Assembly (NCBI GenBank): GCA_019058445.1
Contig: JAHPZA010000009.1
Coordinates: forward strand, 518,310-582,309
Reading direction: 5' to 3'
From: Promethearchaeota archaeon
GTDB taxonomy: Archaea; Asgardarchaeota; Lokiarchaeia; Sigyniarchaeales; SOKP01
Length of the DNA stretch: 64,000 nt
In this document: positions 54,042-62,009 of the stretch, piece by piece
How positions within the stretch are numbered: position 1 is the stretch's first letter
How the letters are laid out: every line of letters starts with the position of its first letter
Made by a program: the position numbers and the translations under genes
Notes under the pieces: model-generated
Told to the model about the DNA's origin: nothing
The model's database searches: none
What the model saw: the letters and a program-made list of their open reading frames with translations, nothing else

Positions 54042-55166
54042 TTATTTTTTGGAATCCATTGGGAAGCTAACATTTAATTTTTTCTTTTGCCGCATAAATA
54101 TGACATACACGGCGCTTGCCGTACCTCCCGCAAAAATAATCGCGGCTAATGTTCCCTCTATGGGGAGAGAAATAGCATTACTAGAAAGGTCTTCCAAAAG
54201 ATCAATAGATTCTGAATCACTGTCTGAAGGTTTTGTATTGTTGTCATCTAGTATATCACTTATTTGAAATTCTTCAACTACTGCATACGCAATGTTCACA
54301 TGCTCTGGATGTGGTTTGGCTGGCTGTTCAGAAGTATCGGTCACTAAGTCGATATCAATTCGGATCCTGTACTCACCTCCTTCAGACGTACCGAAATTAA
54401 ACATAGAAATATCCTCAATATCAGCAAGTGGATCATCATTATAGATGATGAATTCGATAGGGGCAGATTCTTCAGGAAGATATTCAATCACATAATCCAT
54501 TAGTATAATATTGCTTTCCTTAATAGAGATAGCCGATACCCGACCGATATAAAATATATATGAAATATCCGACTCTAAATCTATTTTATGGCTAAAACCT
54601 TGATCATCGCTGAAATTGGTAACTTCAAAATAGACCAGATCATCATGATATTGAGAGTCGATTTTATCGTGAAGACATAAAGGACCTTGCTCGATTCTAA
54701 TATACAGATTAAAATTCACACTGGATTCGGAATAAAATTGAAATCTATGGGTACCTGACATCTCCGCACCAAAAGGAATCTCAAAATATCTCCCTTGCTC
54801 TGGATTATAATACATTTCGCTTTCGAAAAGGTTATATTGCTTATCGTCCGGATCAAATACCTTTATACGCATTGTTGAAACGTTATGAGGAGTAACCAAC
54901 TCGATGTAAATATAGTACATAAATTCTTTTTCTAAATAATGGGATCTCTCCGTTGTATTATCAGGAGCTAAAAAGGTAAATACTTTATCAGTGAGGATAA
55001 GTTCGCTCGCATCTTTTAATTGTTCGTTAGTGGAAGTTTCAGTAGTTAAATTCTTGGGATGTGATGGTGAATATTCCTTGGAAGTGTTTAATAGGCCGCT
55101 GGTTATTACCAACAATATTCCACAGACTAGCAACACCATCAGGTAATATCTGTTTTTAATAACCAT
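54042..55166 (-). CDS. Secreted, C-terminally anchored beta-rich protein
   Basis: 374 aa. Signal peptide at about 7-26 (LMVLLVCGILLVITSGL), then a region with many short beta strands (about 55-320), notably FTFLAPDNTTERSHYL and HRFQFYSESSVNFNLYIRIEQGP, which look like prepeptidase/jelly-roll-type C-terminal domains. An acidic Ser/Asp linker and a TM helix (about 343-362) with basic stop-transfer MRQKKK follow. No catalytic motif. It is coupled to the zinc-finger gene by an 11-nt overlap and convergent to the helicase. Confidence 0.7.
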   Translation of the reverse strand: MVIKNRYYLMVLLVCGILLVITSGLLNTSKEYSPSHPKNLTTETSTNEQLKDASELILTDKVFTFLAPDNTTERSHYLEKEFMYYIYIELVTPHNVSTMRIKVFDPDDKQYNLFESEMYYNPEQGRYFEIPFGAEMSGTHRFQFYSESSVNFNLYIRIEQGPLCLHDKIDSQYHDDLVYFEVTNFSDDQGFSHKIDLESDISYIFYIGRVSAISIKESNIILMDYVIEYLPEESAPIEFIIYNDDPLADIEDISMFNFGTSEGGEYRIRIDIDLVTDTSEQPAKPHPEHVNIAYAVVEEFQISDILDDNNTKPSDSDSESIDLLEDLSSNAISLPIEGTLAAIIFAGGTASAVYVIFMRQKKKLNVSFPMDSKK

Positions 55167-55473
55167 ACACCTTCAATTCTTTAAATTCTTGAATAAGCTC
55201 ATTGATATTATTGCATGAATCCCTCTCCACGCAAGAAAAACACGGACCATCCACCCAAAAATAAGCTTTTTGGTCATTTTTTTCCACTATTAATATGGGT
55301 AAGTCCCTCATGGGACACACTAATGCTGAATTGCTAATAGTCCCTCGTTTAGGCAATGCATATGAGAGCCCGCAAATTTCACATTTAGCAAATCGTTTAT
55401 AATTGTTAGTTTTGAATATGGATATGGAACAACTACAATTAGGACATATGCCGATTTCTTCTAGTTTTCTCAT
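55156..55473 (-). CDS. Two-module zinc-finger protein, 105 aa
   Basis: Cysteines come in pairs CPNCSC ... CEIC (residues 9-36) and C..RD...PCFSC...DSC (about 53-88), so two zinc sites are likely. The first has a topoisomerase-type zinc-ribbon flavour with the motif KCEICGLSYALP; the second resembles the CPxC tails of archaeal topoisomerase I. The gene may encode a nucleic-acid-binding accessory factor. It lies first in a two-gene unit with the anchored protein and has a T-rich promoter at 55521-55537. Confidence 0.65.
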   Translation of the reverse strand: MRKLEEIGICPNCSCSISIFKTNNYKRFAKCEICGLSYALPKRGTISNSALVCPMRDLPILIVEKNDQKAYFWVDGPCFSCVERDSCNNINELIQEFKELKVYGY

Positions 55474-55796
55474 AATATTTTTATCGTAAATTTGGGTTTA
55501 ATCCTAAATTCCTCTCGAAGTATTTAAATAAAAAATAAGTACTGAATTCAATCTTTAAGATTTAATTAAGATTACATTTATGTATTAAAGCGTAATGTAA
55601 TAGTAAACTCATGCTCTCTATATATTTAAAATACTCATATTCTTATTGATTAATTGAAGACAAAGGTCATCTACACCCCATATATTAAATTTCGCCCTGT
55701 TGATATCATTTATCCCTAATAATTAATTTTTTGCTTATTTTATGCATGTTGGGAGTTGATGTTCTTTGATTTCTTTCTTCCTCATTTTATTCAACT
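55474..55796. other. Intergenic stretch, probable right edge of the accessory segment
   Basis: About 320 nt without a supported gene. It holds the promoter of the minus-strand zinc-finger gene and otherwise AT-rich sequence with no clear repeat, integrase remnant or tRNA fragment. The gene content changes character across it. Confidence 0.4.
55521..55537 (-). promoter_or_regulatory. T-rich core promoter (minus strand)
   Basis: Read on the minus strand: TTATTTTTTATTTAAATA, about 50-60 nt before the ATG at 55473. This is the right-most clear copy in the 26-55 kb segment. Confidence 0.5.
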
Positions 55797-56012
55797 TTAA
55801 TATTTATAACATTTAAAAAAGTTTAAAATCAAGGGAAAAGAATCATTCAACCTTTCTGAAGGCTCACGAGTTCGCGAAGGTTCATTAAAGAACAAATCTA
55901 AAAGTAAAGGGGTAAAAACAAACACTAAGAGAAGAACTATTACTACAATAAGCACTACTAAAATATGGCGTTTTGTATCATATTTAATATCGAACTCATC
56001 TACTTTTGACAT
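55797..56012 (-). CDS. Small single-TM protein
   Basis: 71 aa from ATG 56012, preceded by GTGGTTAT as SD. A short polar N-terminus (SKVDEFDIKYDTKRH) leads to one strong TM helix (ILVVLIVVIVLLLVFVFTPLLLDLFF) and a polar tail. No family recognised. The gene is isolated. Its composition and SD support it being real, but its shortness leaves doubt. Confidence 0.5.
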   Translation of the reverse strand: MSKVDEFDIKYDTKRHILVVLIVVIVLLLVFVFTPLLLDLFFNEPSRTREPSERLNDSFPLILNFFKCYKY

Positions 56013-56186
56013 TATAACCACAATAAATATCTTAATTATCTATTATAATGAGAGGATTATAAATTTGATAAATATATAATTTAAGTTATAATATTAAATC
56101 ATAACTAGAATGCGAAAAAAAATTGTCTAATTAAAATTTTATTTACATAGAATAAGAAAAATAATTCGGTTTTAATCAAGCTAAAG

Positions 56187-56647
56187 ATGGAACCAAATCA
56201 ATCTTCCGAAGAGGAATTTCAAGAAATTCCTCTAATATTTCTGAAAAGGATTTCAAAAATGATTTCAAATGGTGCTACTGGATTCGAATTAGCATATGAA
56301 ACTGAAAAAAACCAATTAAAAGGTCGTTTAATGAATGATGGGATATTTTTCTATAAAACCTTTATAAATATTGGTAATCAAAAGTTTAAGGAGGCTCCAG
56401 ATAAAAAAAAACTAGCTTTCAACCTTTTAAATTAGTCGAACCTACTGAAAAATATCTGTTTATGGACTGGTTGGAGAAAAAATTAGCTCAAAAAGATAAC
56501 AAGAAAAGTATGATGGATGAATATGCGAAATTTGTAGAGTCAAGAGAATACAAATATAAGGAAGTATTAATATGTGAGAAGTGTGGAGCACAGATTATTG
56601 ATAAAAACCAAAAAATCTGTGAAGAATGCGGTGAAAAATTAGAATAA
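56187..56647 (+). pseudogene. Frameshifted duplicate of the zinc-ribbon protein at 56661
   Basis: Two consecutive frames encode one protein interrupted at an A9 run (56403-56411). The first part has MISNGATGFELAYETEKNQ and IGNQKFKEAPD; the second continues FQPFKLVEPTEKYLFMDWLEKK and ends in a zinc ribbon CEKCGAQ...CEECGEKLE. Both halves align in order with the intact neighbour (MIDNGATGFELAYEVEKNQ, IGNQKFIEAPN, TVEDTEKHLFMIWL, CQNCGAK...CEKCGFKL). It is a tandem duplicate broken by a homopolymer indel: a real pseudogene, a sequencing error or a programmed shift. Confidence 0.8.
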
Positions 56648-56660
56648 TCAACTAAATTAA

Positions 56661-57251
56661 TTGAAAAATGACATGAGAATTTCAAGCCAATTAAATAAAT
56701 TAAAGGAAAAAGTCAATAGCGAAAGGAAATATAAGCAGAATCATTTAATTTTACCTACAGAAGCAATTGAATTTGAAAGTCTCAAGAAAAAAGAAAACGA
56801 AAAAAACCAGAAACATAAATTCTTAGATGATTTAGATATGTTTAAGAATTTGCTAAAAATGATAGATAATGGTGCGACGGGATTTGAATTAGCCTACGAA
56901 GTAGAAAAAAACCAATATGTGAAAAAATTAATCTATAACGGTATTCTCTTTTATAACACGTTTCTTGAAATAGGAAATCAGAAGTTCATTGAAGCTCCAA
57001 ACGTAATGAAAAAATTGTTTAATAATTTTAAAACTGTCGAGGATACAGAGAAGCATCTCTTCATGATATGGCTACGGGATGAAATAAACTCAAGAACCAC
57101 AAAAATTTTAAACAGAAAGGAAGAATATAAAGAAATCATCCTCGAAAGAGAGAAGTTAAAAGAAAGATTTATTTTTTGCCAAAATTGTGGCGCAAAAAAC
57201 AGAGAAAAATATCAAATGTATTGTGAGAAGTGTGGCTTTAAATTAATTTGA
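56661..57251 (+). CDS. Zinc-ribbon protein with conserved NGATGFELAYE helix region
   Basis: 196 aa (TTG 56661, or ATG 56673). After a Lys/Glu-rich N-terminal 55 residues, a helical core holds FKNLLKMIDNGATGFELAYEVEKNQ and FYNTFLEIGNQKFIEAPN. A charged coil (about 120-165) and a C-terminal zinc ribbon CQNCGAKNREKYQMYCEKCG follow. Its family is not recognised. It is the intact copy of a tandem pair; the other member lies directly upstream with a frameshift. Its gene ends about 100 nt before the tRNA genes. Confidence 0.7.
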   Translation: MKNDMRISSQLNKLKEKVNSERKYKQNHLILPTEAIEFESLKKKENEKNQKHKFLDDLDMFKNLLKMIDNGATGFELAYEVEKNQYVKKLIYNGILFYNTFLEIGNQKFIEAPNVMKKLFNNFKTVEDTEKHLFMIWLRDEINSRTTKILNRKEEYKEIILEREKLKERFIFCQNCGAKNREKYQMYCEKCGFKLI

Positions 57252-57347
57252 ACTTAAATAATTCATTTTTAGCTCTAATATCAAAAAAATTTTTAATTTA
57301 CAAATAATTTAGATATTTAATTTAATTAATAAAGAGCCTCAAAATTT

Positions 57348-57452
57348 GCCTCAATAACTCAGCTCTTTTGAGCTAAGTTGAGTCAGCTCAGTTGGTAGAG
57401 CGTTGCCTTGGTAAGGCAAAGGTCGGGGGATCATAGCCCCCTTGAGGCTCCA
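57348..57452 (+). tRNA. tRNA-Thr (GGT) with an intron before the D-arm
   Basis: Acceptor GCCTCAA (57348-57354) pairs fully with TTGAGGC (57442-57448), then T and an encoded CCA. D-stem GCTC/GAGC (57386-57389, 57398-57401), anticodon stem TTGCC/GGCAA around loop TTGGTAA (anticodon GGT, 57410-57412), variable AGGTC, T-stem GGGGG/CCCCC. Between T8-A9 (57355-57356) and the D-stem lie 29 extra nt (about 57357-57385) that fold on themselves (ACTCAGCTC ... GAGC..TTGAGT), i.e. a non-canonical archaeal intron near position 9/10. The T-loop ATCATAG is odd: A54 and T58 replace T54 and A58. A second GCCTCAA copy sits at 57336-57342. Confidence 0.85.
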
Positions 57453-57464
57453 TTTTTGTAACTT

Positions 57465-57591
57465 GCCGGTGTGGCTTAGCTGGTTATATGGCATAAAACC
57501 AGACCACAGCGCCAGACTCATAATCCTTCTGAAAAAATGGGTCAGACTGGATGTATTCTGGAGGTCGCGAGCTCGAATCTCGCCACCGGCA
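57465..57591 (+). tRNA. tRNA-Met (CAT), elongator type, with two introns
   Basis: Acceptor GCCGGTG (57465-57471) pairs with CACCGGC (57584-57590), discriminator A, no encoded CCA. Anticodon stem CCAGA/TCTGG (57512-57516, 57557-57561) around C-T-CAT-A, interrupted after A37 by about 33 nt (57523-57555). That intron has the bulge-helix-bulge helix ATCC/GGAT, the canonical 37/38 site. A second insert of about 20 nt lies in the D-loop (about 57488-57507), with TGG/CCA pairing. T-stem GCGAG/CTCGC with loop CTCGAAT. The GCCGG acceptor fits elongator tRNA-Met rather than initiator or Ile2. Exact intron ends are not certain for the D-arm. Confidence 0.85.
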
Positions 57592-57646
57592 CTCTTTTTA
57601 TCTTAGCTTAAGAATATCTTAATAACTATCTTACATTTTGAATCTT

Positions 57647-58282
57647 ATGAAATTTAAAGAGATGATAAAACAATATAAATCTTGGCCGTTAAGTGCTCAT
57701 ACAATTACGATTATCATTCCAGTATTTACTATTCTAACATTAATATCCATAATTCTTTTCGGCCCTACTTTTTCTTTTATTGAACATCATATGAGTACAT
57801 TAGGAACCCAACGTTGGAATCCGAATGGATTTTTCTTTTTTGATATCGCCTGTATTATAACTGGAATTCTATTATTTCCCTTTTTCTATGGAACTAAAGA
57901 CTGGACTACTGAAAATAGAATATCGAACATTTTCCTCTACATATTTATCGTTATTGGATTTGTGGCTTCTTTTGGAATTATCATGCAAGCAATTTTTCGC
58001 GGAGATTTTCAGCCATGGCATTGGATATATAGTGCCGTTCATTGGATTGCTAACTTTTTCTTCTTGGCAATTGCTCCTATTCCTTTATGGAGACATAAAA
58101 AATATTATAGATCCATTACAATAATTTGCGTTATCGCCACAATCTTTAACTTTATATATGTAATCACAGCTGGTGTATATCCTTGGATTGAGTGGATAAC
58201 CGCAGCGACATCCTTCGCCTTTGGTGCTTTACTAGCCAGAAACATGGTAAAGGAAGATTTTCCCTCCACTTTTAAAAGTTAA
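57647..58282 (+). CDS. DUF998 family membrane protein
   Basis: 211 aa from ATG 57647 (a TTG at 57638 would add three). Six TM helices at about 18-40, 57-75, 93-115, 127-145, 152-172 and 180-200. The loop ISIILFGPTFSFIEHHMSTLGTQRWNPNGFFFFDIACIITG has the HHxSxLG...N....F pattern of DUF998 proteins, whose function is unknown. The gene follows the tRNA genes on the same strand and precedes the HAD gene by 53 nt. Confidence 0.75.
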   Translation: MKFKEMIKQYKSWPLSAHTITIIIPVFTILTLISIILFGPTFSFIEHHMSTLGTQRWNPNGFFFFDIACIITGILLFPFFYGTKDWTTENRISNIFLYIFIVIGFVASFGIIMQAIFRGDFQPWHWIYSAVHWIANFFFLAIAPIPLWRHKKYYRSITIICVIATIFNFIYVITAGVYPWIEWITAATSFAFGALLARNMVKEDFPSTFKS

Positions 58283-58335
58283 TTGGCAGTTAAGGTAAAA
58301 TTAATATTCGATTAATTTATTTTTTCTATATTAAA

Positions 58336-58962
58336 ATGCCAATCAAATGGATTATTTTTGACGCAATGGGCGTAATATATAAAGTAGCAGATGATGTCAG
58401 CGACTTATTAGTTCCCTTTATTCGTTCAAAAAATAATACCCAGCCTCTTAAGGAAATATTCAAATTATACATTAAAGCAAGCTTAGGACAAATACCCCCT
58501 CAAGAGTTTTGGGCCGTATTGGGTTACGGTAAGGAATACCCTGATATAGAAACAGAATTCTTAGATAATTGGTATAGTTTTGATACTGATTTTTTAGAGG
58601 TCGCAAAAGACCTTAAAAGAAAATATAACATAGCAATGCTCTCCAATGATTTAAAAAATTGGTCTAGCTTCTTACGTAATAAGTTTAATATCAACCATTT
58701 ATTCGATGTTGTTGTTATAAGCGGAGATGTTGGTTATCGTAAACCTGATAAACGAATCTATGAAATTTTATTAAATAAAACTCAAAGTTTCGCCGAAGAA
58801 TGTTTATTTATTGATGATAAATTAGAAAATCTACAAGCAGCCTCAGAATTAGGAATAAAAACCATTAAATTTGTAAGAAACACTGATAAAGTTCCCTTTT
58901 GTTCTGAATTTGAAATTAGTAGCTTTAAAGAATTAATTCCAATACTGGAGAATTTTTATTAA
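58336..58962 (+). CDS. HAD-superfamily hydrolase-like protein
   Basis: 208 aa. Motif I reads IIFDAMGVIY, motif II AMLSND, motif III GYRKPDKRIYE (Lys) and motif IV CLFIDDKLENL. The first Asp (nucleophile) is present, but the second Asp of DxD is Met, as in a known group of HAD IA proteins, so classical phosphatase chemistry is doubtful. A helical cap (about 20-80) is seen. The upstream TTTTTTCTATATTAAA is close to the T-rich promoters found at 26-55 kb, although this gene lies outside. Substrate unknown. Confidence 0.82.
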   Translation: MPIKWIIFDAMGVIYKVADDVSDLLVPFIRSKNNTQPLKEIFKLYIKASLGQIPPQEFWAVLGYGKEYPDIETEFLDNWYSFDTDFLEVAKDLKRKYNIAMLSNDLKNWSSFLRNKFNINHLFDVVVISGDVGYRKPDKRIYEILLNKTQSFAEECLFIDDKLENLQAASELGIKTIKFVRNTDKVPFCSEFEISSFKELIPILENFY

Positions 58963-58974
58963 CAGCCGAGAAAT

Positions 58975-60141
58975 TTATTGATTGTTTTGCTCTTTTAATT
59001 GTTTTCGAAAGTTTCTTTTAAACTCCCGAAACCTTCCCTCACCCCCTTCTCCTCCTATGAATTTGGGTAAGAAGAATCTTGCTCGGGCGTAATCCATAAA
59101 TATGGTAGTCGTTATTAGCCCCTTAGGATCTAATGTTTTATAGAAATGAGTTAGTTGTTCGGGCAGAGCAAAAAAATCAATTATTAAATTCTTTTTAGCA
59201 GCTTGAATTTTTTTATAGATGGGCATCCAATGATCATCACTATTGAGTTCTCTCCCAGCTCCCGGGACCCACTGAACTCCATTAATCGCAGGAATTGAAA
59301 GAACATCATCTAAATGTTTAAGAGCATCAGGACCATCTAAATGATATAAACAATAATCCAGATTCTCAGCTTGAGAAACAATATCTGGCAATGCAAAACG
59401 TTTAAACCATTTAGGAGAAAGAAAAGCACTGAAATCGCATTGAAGTGGATACCATGGTTTATGACACCATAAATTCATCCAACTATTTATCCCATCTGAA
59501 TATTGTTGTATAATCTTTTGAAGATCATTAATTACTTTCATTAATTTTTCAAGAATTATAGCTCTACAAGTATCAATTAATTCTGGATTTCTTTTCATTG
59601 TTAAAATGAGTTTTGTAGGACCTAAAAATGAAGAAAGAATATCCAAAACTCCCCCTATATCGGTTGTACCTACATTATAGTCCTTTCCCGCTCGTTTTGC
59701 TGCAATTTCAGTGGTTTTCATAAGTCTGGCATACCAGGGATTATTCATATTAAGTTTTGCTTCCTCCAATATCGTTACGATCTCATTAACAGGGGTATCT
59801 TTATGAAACCATACAGTTCTAGACTGAGGTTTAGGCTCAATTCCAAAAACAGCAGCCATTATTCCAGGTCCATAGTAAGGTCGAAAGTTAGGGATATTTT
59901 CTCCACCAAAATAAAAAATTCGTGAAGTTGCTTCATACATATCTATAGCAATATCTACGTCATCCCAAAATTGAGTTAAGTAAATAGGATCAAAGAATTC
60001 GAGCACTGTTTCGGTATCCGGGATCTTCTCTCCTAATCTCGGATTCCAGTATGATATACAAGGGCGATCAATGATTTCATGGTCCCACCATGCTTTCAAA
60101 CGTTCTTTTGCTTCATTGATATCTTCTTTAAACCTACTCAT
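58975..60141 (-). CDS. Uroporphyrinogen decarboxylase-like (URO-D) superfamily protein
   Basis: 388 aa. The N-terminus AKERLKAWWDHEIIDRPC and the segments GTTDIGGVLDILSSFLGPTKLI, QCDFSAFLSPKWFKRFALPDI, CLYHLDGPDALKHLDDVLSIPAINGVQWVPGAG match URO-D-fold proteins of the MtaA/MtbA-like and decarboxylase-like branches; the His-Asp pair in YHLDG occupies the active-site position. True HemE signature residues (RxPxWxMRQ) are absent, so heme biosynthesis is unlikely; methyltransferase-like chemistry is more plausible but unproven. It is convergent to the HAD gene (12-nt gap). Confidence 0.78.
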   Translation of the reverse strand: MSRFKEDINEAKERLKAWWDHEIIDRPCISYWNPRLGEKIPDTETVLEFFDPIYLTQFWDDVDIAIDMYEATSRIFYFGGENIPNFRPYYGPGIMAAVFGIEPKPQSRTVWFHKDTPVNEIVTILEEAKLNMNNPWYARLMKTTEIAAKRAGKDYNVGTTDIGGVLDILSSFLGPTKLILTMKRNPELIDTCRAIILEKLMKVINDLQKIIQQYSDGINSWMNLWCHKPWYPLQCDFSAFLSPKWFKRFALPDIVSQAENLDYCLYHLDGPDALKHLDDVLSIPAINGVQWVPGAGRELNSDDHWMPIYKKIQAAKKNLIIDFFALPEQLTHFYKTLDPKGLITTTIFMDYARARFFLPKFIGGEGGEGRFREFKRNFRKQLKEQNNQ

Positions 60142-60277
60142 ATTTTTAAAATAAAATGACTATTCTGTTATTAGTTAGGTTTTGAATACAAATGAATTAA
60201 GATTTTCTGTTTATTTTAATCGACTCTTTCATGGTGAATTAAATAATATTTTTTAATTCAGTTTCTTAAAATTAGTT

Positions 60278-61843
60278 ATGGAACGATTTAATTCAGATAA
60301 GATTTCAGCTGAAGATGTGGCAATTGCAGATAATAATGCCCAGTGGTTAGGAATTCCCTTGGGGCATTTAATGGAGTGTGCGGGTTATTCAATAGCAGTT
60401 GAAATTGTCGAAAGGTATAAATTAAAAAAGGGCGATAAAGTTGCCATATTTTGCGGGACAGGAAATAACGGAGGAGATGGTTTCGTTGTTGCTCGACATC
60501 TTTCAGCATTTCATGTGAATTCTATTGTATTTCTTTTAGGATTACCTGAAAAAATTCGAACTAAAGAATCGAAATTCAATTGGGATATTATAGTACGCTA
60601 TTTAGGCGTTTCTGTTGAAACTTTTGTTATTCGTGATTCTACAGAAATTAAAGATTATCTCATTTCAGAAAAAAAATGTAAGGATGTAAAACTGCTTGTA
60701 GATGGGCTATTAGGCACAGGAGTAAAAGGAAAAATCAGAGAACCCATATCAACTGCAATTGATTTAATTAATGGACTACATGAACAAATGAAGATTCCCG
60801 TAATCGCAATAGATTTACCGTCTGGATTAAATCCAAATACGGGGGAAGTGCTTGATAAAGCTATTAAATCTGACTTAGTTATTGGGTTACACCGAATTAA
60901 GAAAGGTCTTAGCCAAGATAGTGATTATATTGGTAAAATAATAATTAAATCAATAGGAATTCCTCAAGAAGCGGATATATTTGTTGGAAAAGGAGATCTC
61001 ATTCCCACTTTAAAAACTAGAAAAATCGATAATCATAAAGGACAGTTTGGAAGACTTTTAGTGATTGGCGGTTCAAAGAATTACTCGGGAGCTCCAGCAT
61101 ATAGTTCTCTAACAGGGATTAATTTTGGATGTGATTTAGTAATTACTTATGTTCCGCAAGTTATTAGTGATGTGCTAAGAAATTATTCACCTAATATGAT
61201 TGTGAGATCTAGTCCCGGAGACTGGTTAAGTATCAATGCTCTAGATGAAATCAAATGGTTAATTGACTGGTCAAACTCTATAGTTATCGGTCCCGGTTTA
61301 GGAGAGCAAAAAGAAACTGAGGAACTTCTTGTTAAATTAATAAAATACATAAGTAAAGAAAATAAATCTTTAGTTCTTGATGCTGATGGTTTAAAGTTAA
61401 TGAAGAATCATCTTGATTTAATTAAAGGACGATCAGTGATATTAACACCTCATGAAGGAGAATTGAAAATCCTCACTGGAATAGAATTACCTCCATATGA
61501 TAAAATCGAAGAGCGAGGAAACATTATATTTAATTTAGCAAAGGAACTAGACCTCACCCTTTTGATAAAAGGCCCTTACGATTATATCTGTAATGGAAAA
61601 AAATTGAAGATTAATAGAACTGGGTGCCCAGAAATGTCTATTGGCGGAACCGGTGACGTATTAGCGGGATTATGTGGTTGTTTTCTCACCACCGAAAATG
61701 AACCTTTTCAATCTGCATGTTCTGCTGCTTTTTTCAATGGATTTTTAGGGGAATACGTTCGCAAAAATCTCGGATCACGATTTACCGCTATGGATATGAT
61801 TGCTAACATCAACAAGGCGATCTTAGATTTATTAAGTCAATAG
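60278..61843 (+). CDS. nnr: Bifunctional NAD(P)H-hydrate repair enzyme (epimerase + dehydratase)
   Basis: 521 aa fused enzyme. The N-terminal NnrE/YjeF epimerase has FCGTGNNGGDGFVVARHL (about 67-84), VDGLLGTGVKGKIREP and IDLPSGLNPNTG. The C-terminal NnrD kinase-like dehydratase has GRLLVIGGSKNYSGAP, GPGLG, LDADGLK, LTPHEGELKILTG and GGTGDVLAGLCG, with the catalytic Asp in GTGD. It repairs damaged NAD(P)HX: epimerisation of the S/R forms and ATP/ADP-dependent dehydration. The fusion is usual in bacteria and archaea. The gene is single, with a good ATG. Confidence 0.93.
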   Translation: MERFNSDKISAEDVAIADNNAQWLGIPLGHLMECAGYSIAVEIVERYKLKKGDKVAIFCGTGNNGGDGFVVARHLSAFHVNSIVFLLGLPEKIRTKESKFNWDIIVRYLGVSVETFVIRDSTEIKDYLISEKKCKDVKLLVDGLLGTGVKGKIREPISTAIDLINGLHEQMKIPVIAIDLPSGLNPNTGEVLDKAIKSDLVIGLHRIKKGLSQDSDYIGKIIIKSIGIPQEADIFVGKGDLIPTLKTRKIDNHKGQFGRLLVIGGSKNYSGAPAYSSLTGINFGCDLVITYVPQVISDVLRNYSPNMIVRSSPGDWLSINALDEIKWLIDWSNSIVIGPGLGEQKETEELLVKLIKYISKENKSLVLDADGLKLMKNHLDLIKGRSVILTPHEGELKILTGIELPPYDKIEERGNIIFNLAKELDLTLLIKGPYDYICNGKKLKINRTGCPEMSIGGTGDVLAGLCGCFLTTENEPFQSACSAAFFNGFLGEYVRKNLGSRFTAMDMIANINKAILDLLSQ

Positions 61844-62009
61844 AAAGATCAATTTTTAGGTTTGAACTTTTTTGTTCACAAAAATAAAAATTTTAAGAAA
61901 TCAGTTGCTTTTCGAAATTAAAAAAAATATATAAAGACGTTATATATTATAATTATAAGAAAAAAATTTTTGTTGTCAAAAATTGTTAAGGTATCTCGAG
62001 GTATTATAA

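Noticed and set aside
25909..57347. Attachment sites or integrase for the 26-55 kb block
   Set aside because: I compared both borders and the tRNA 3' ends by eye and found no direct repeat of useful length and no recombinase gene, so the integration claim remains open.
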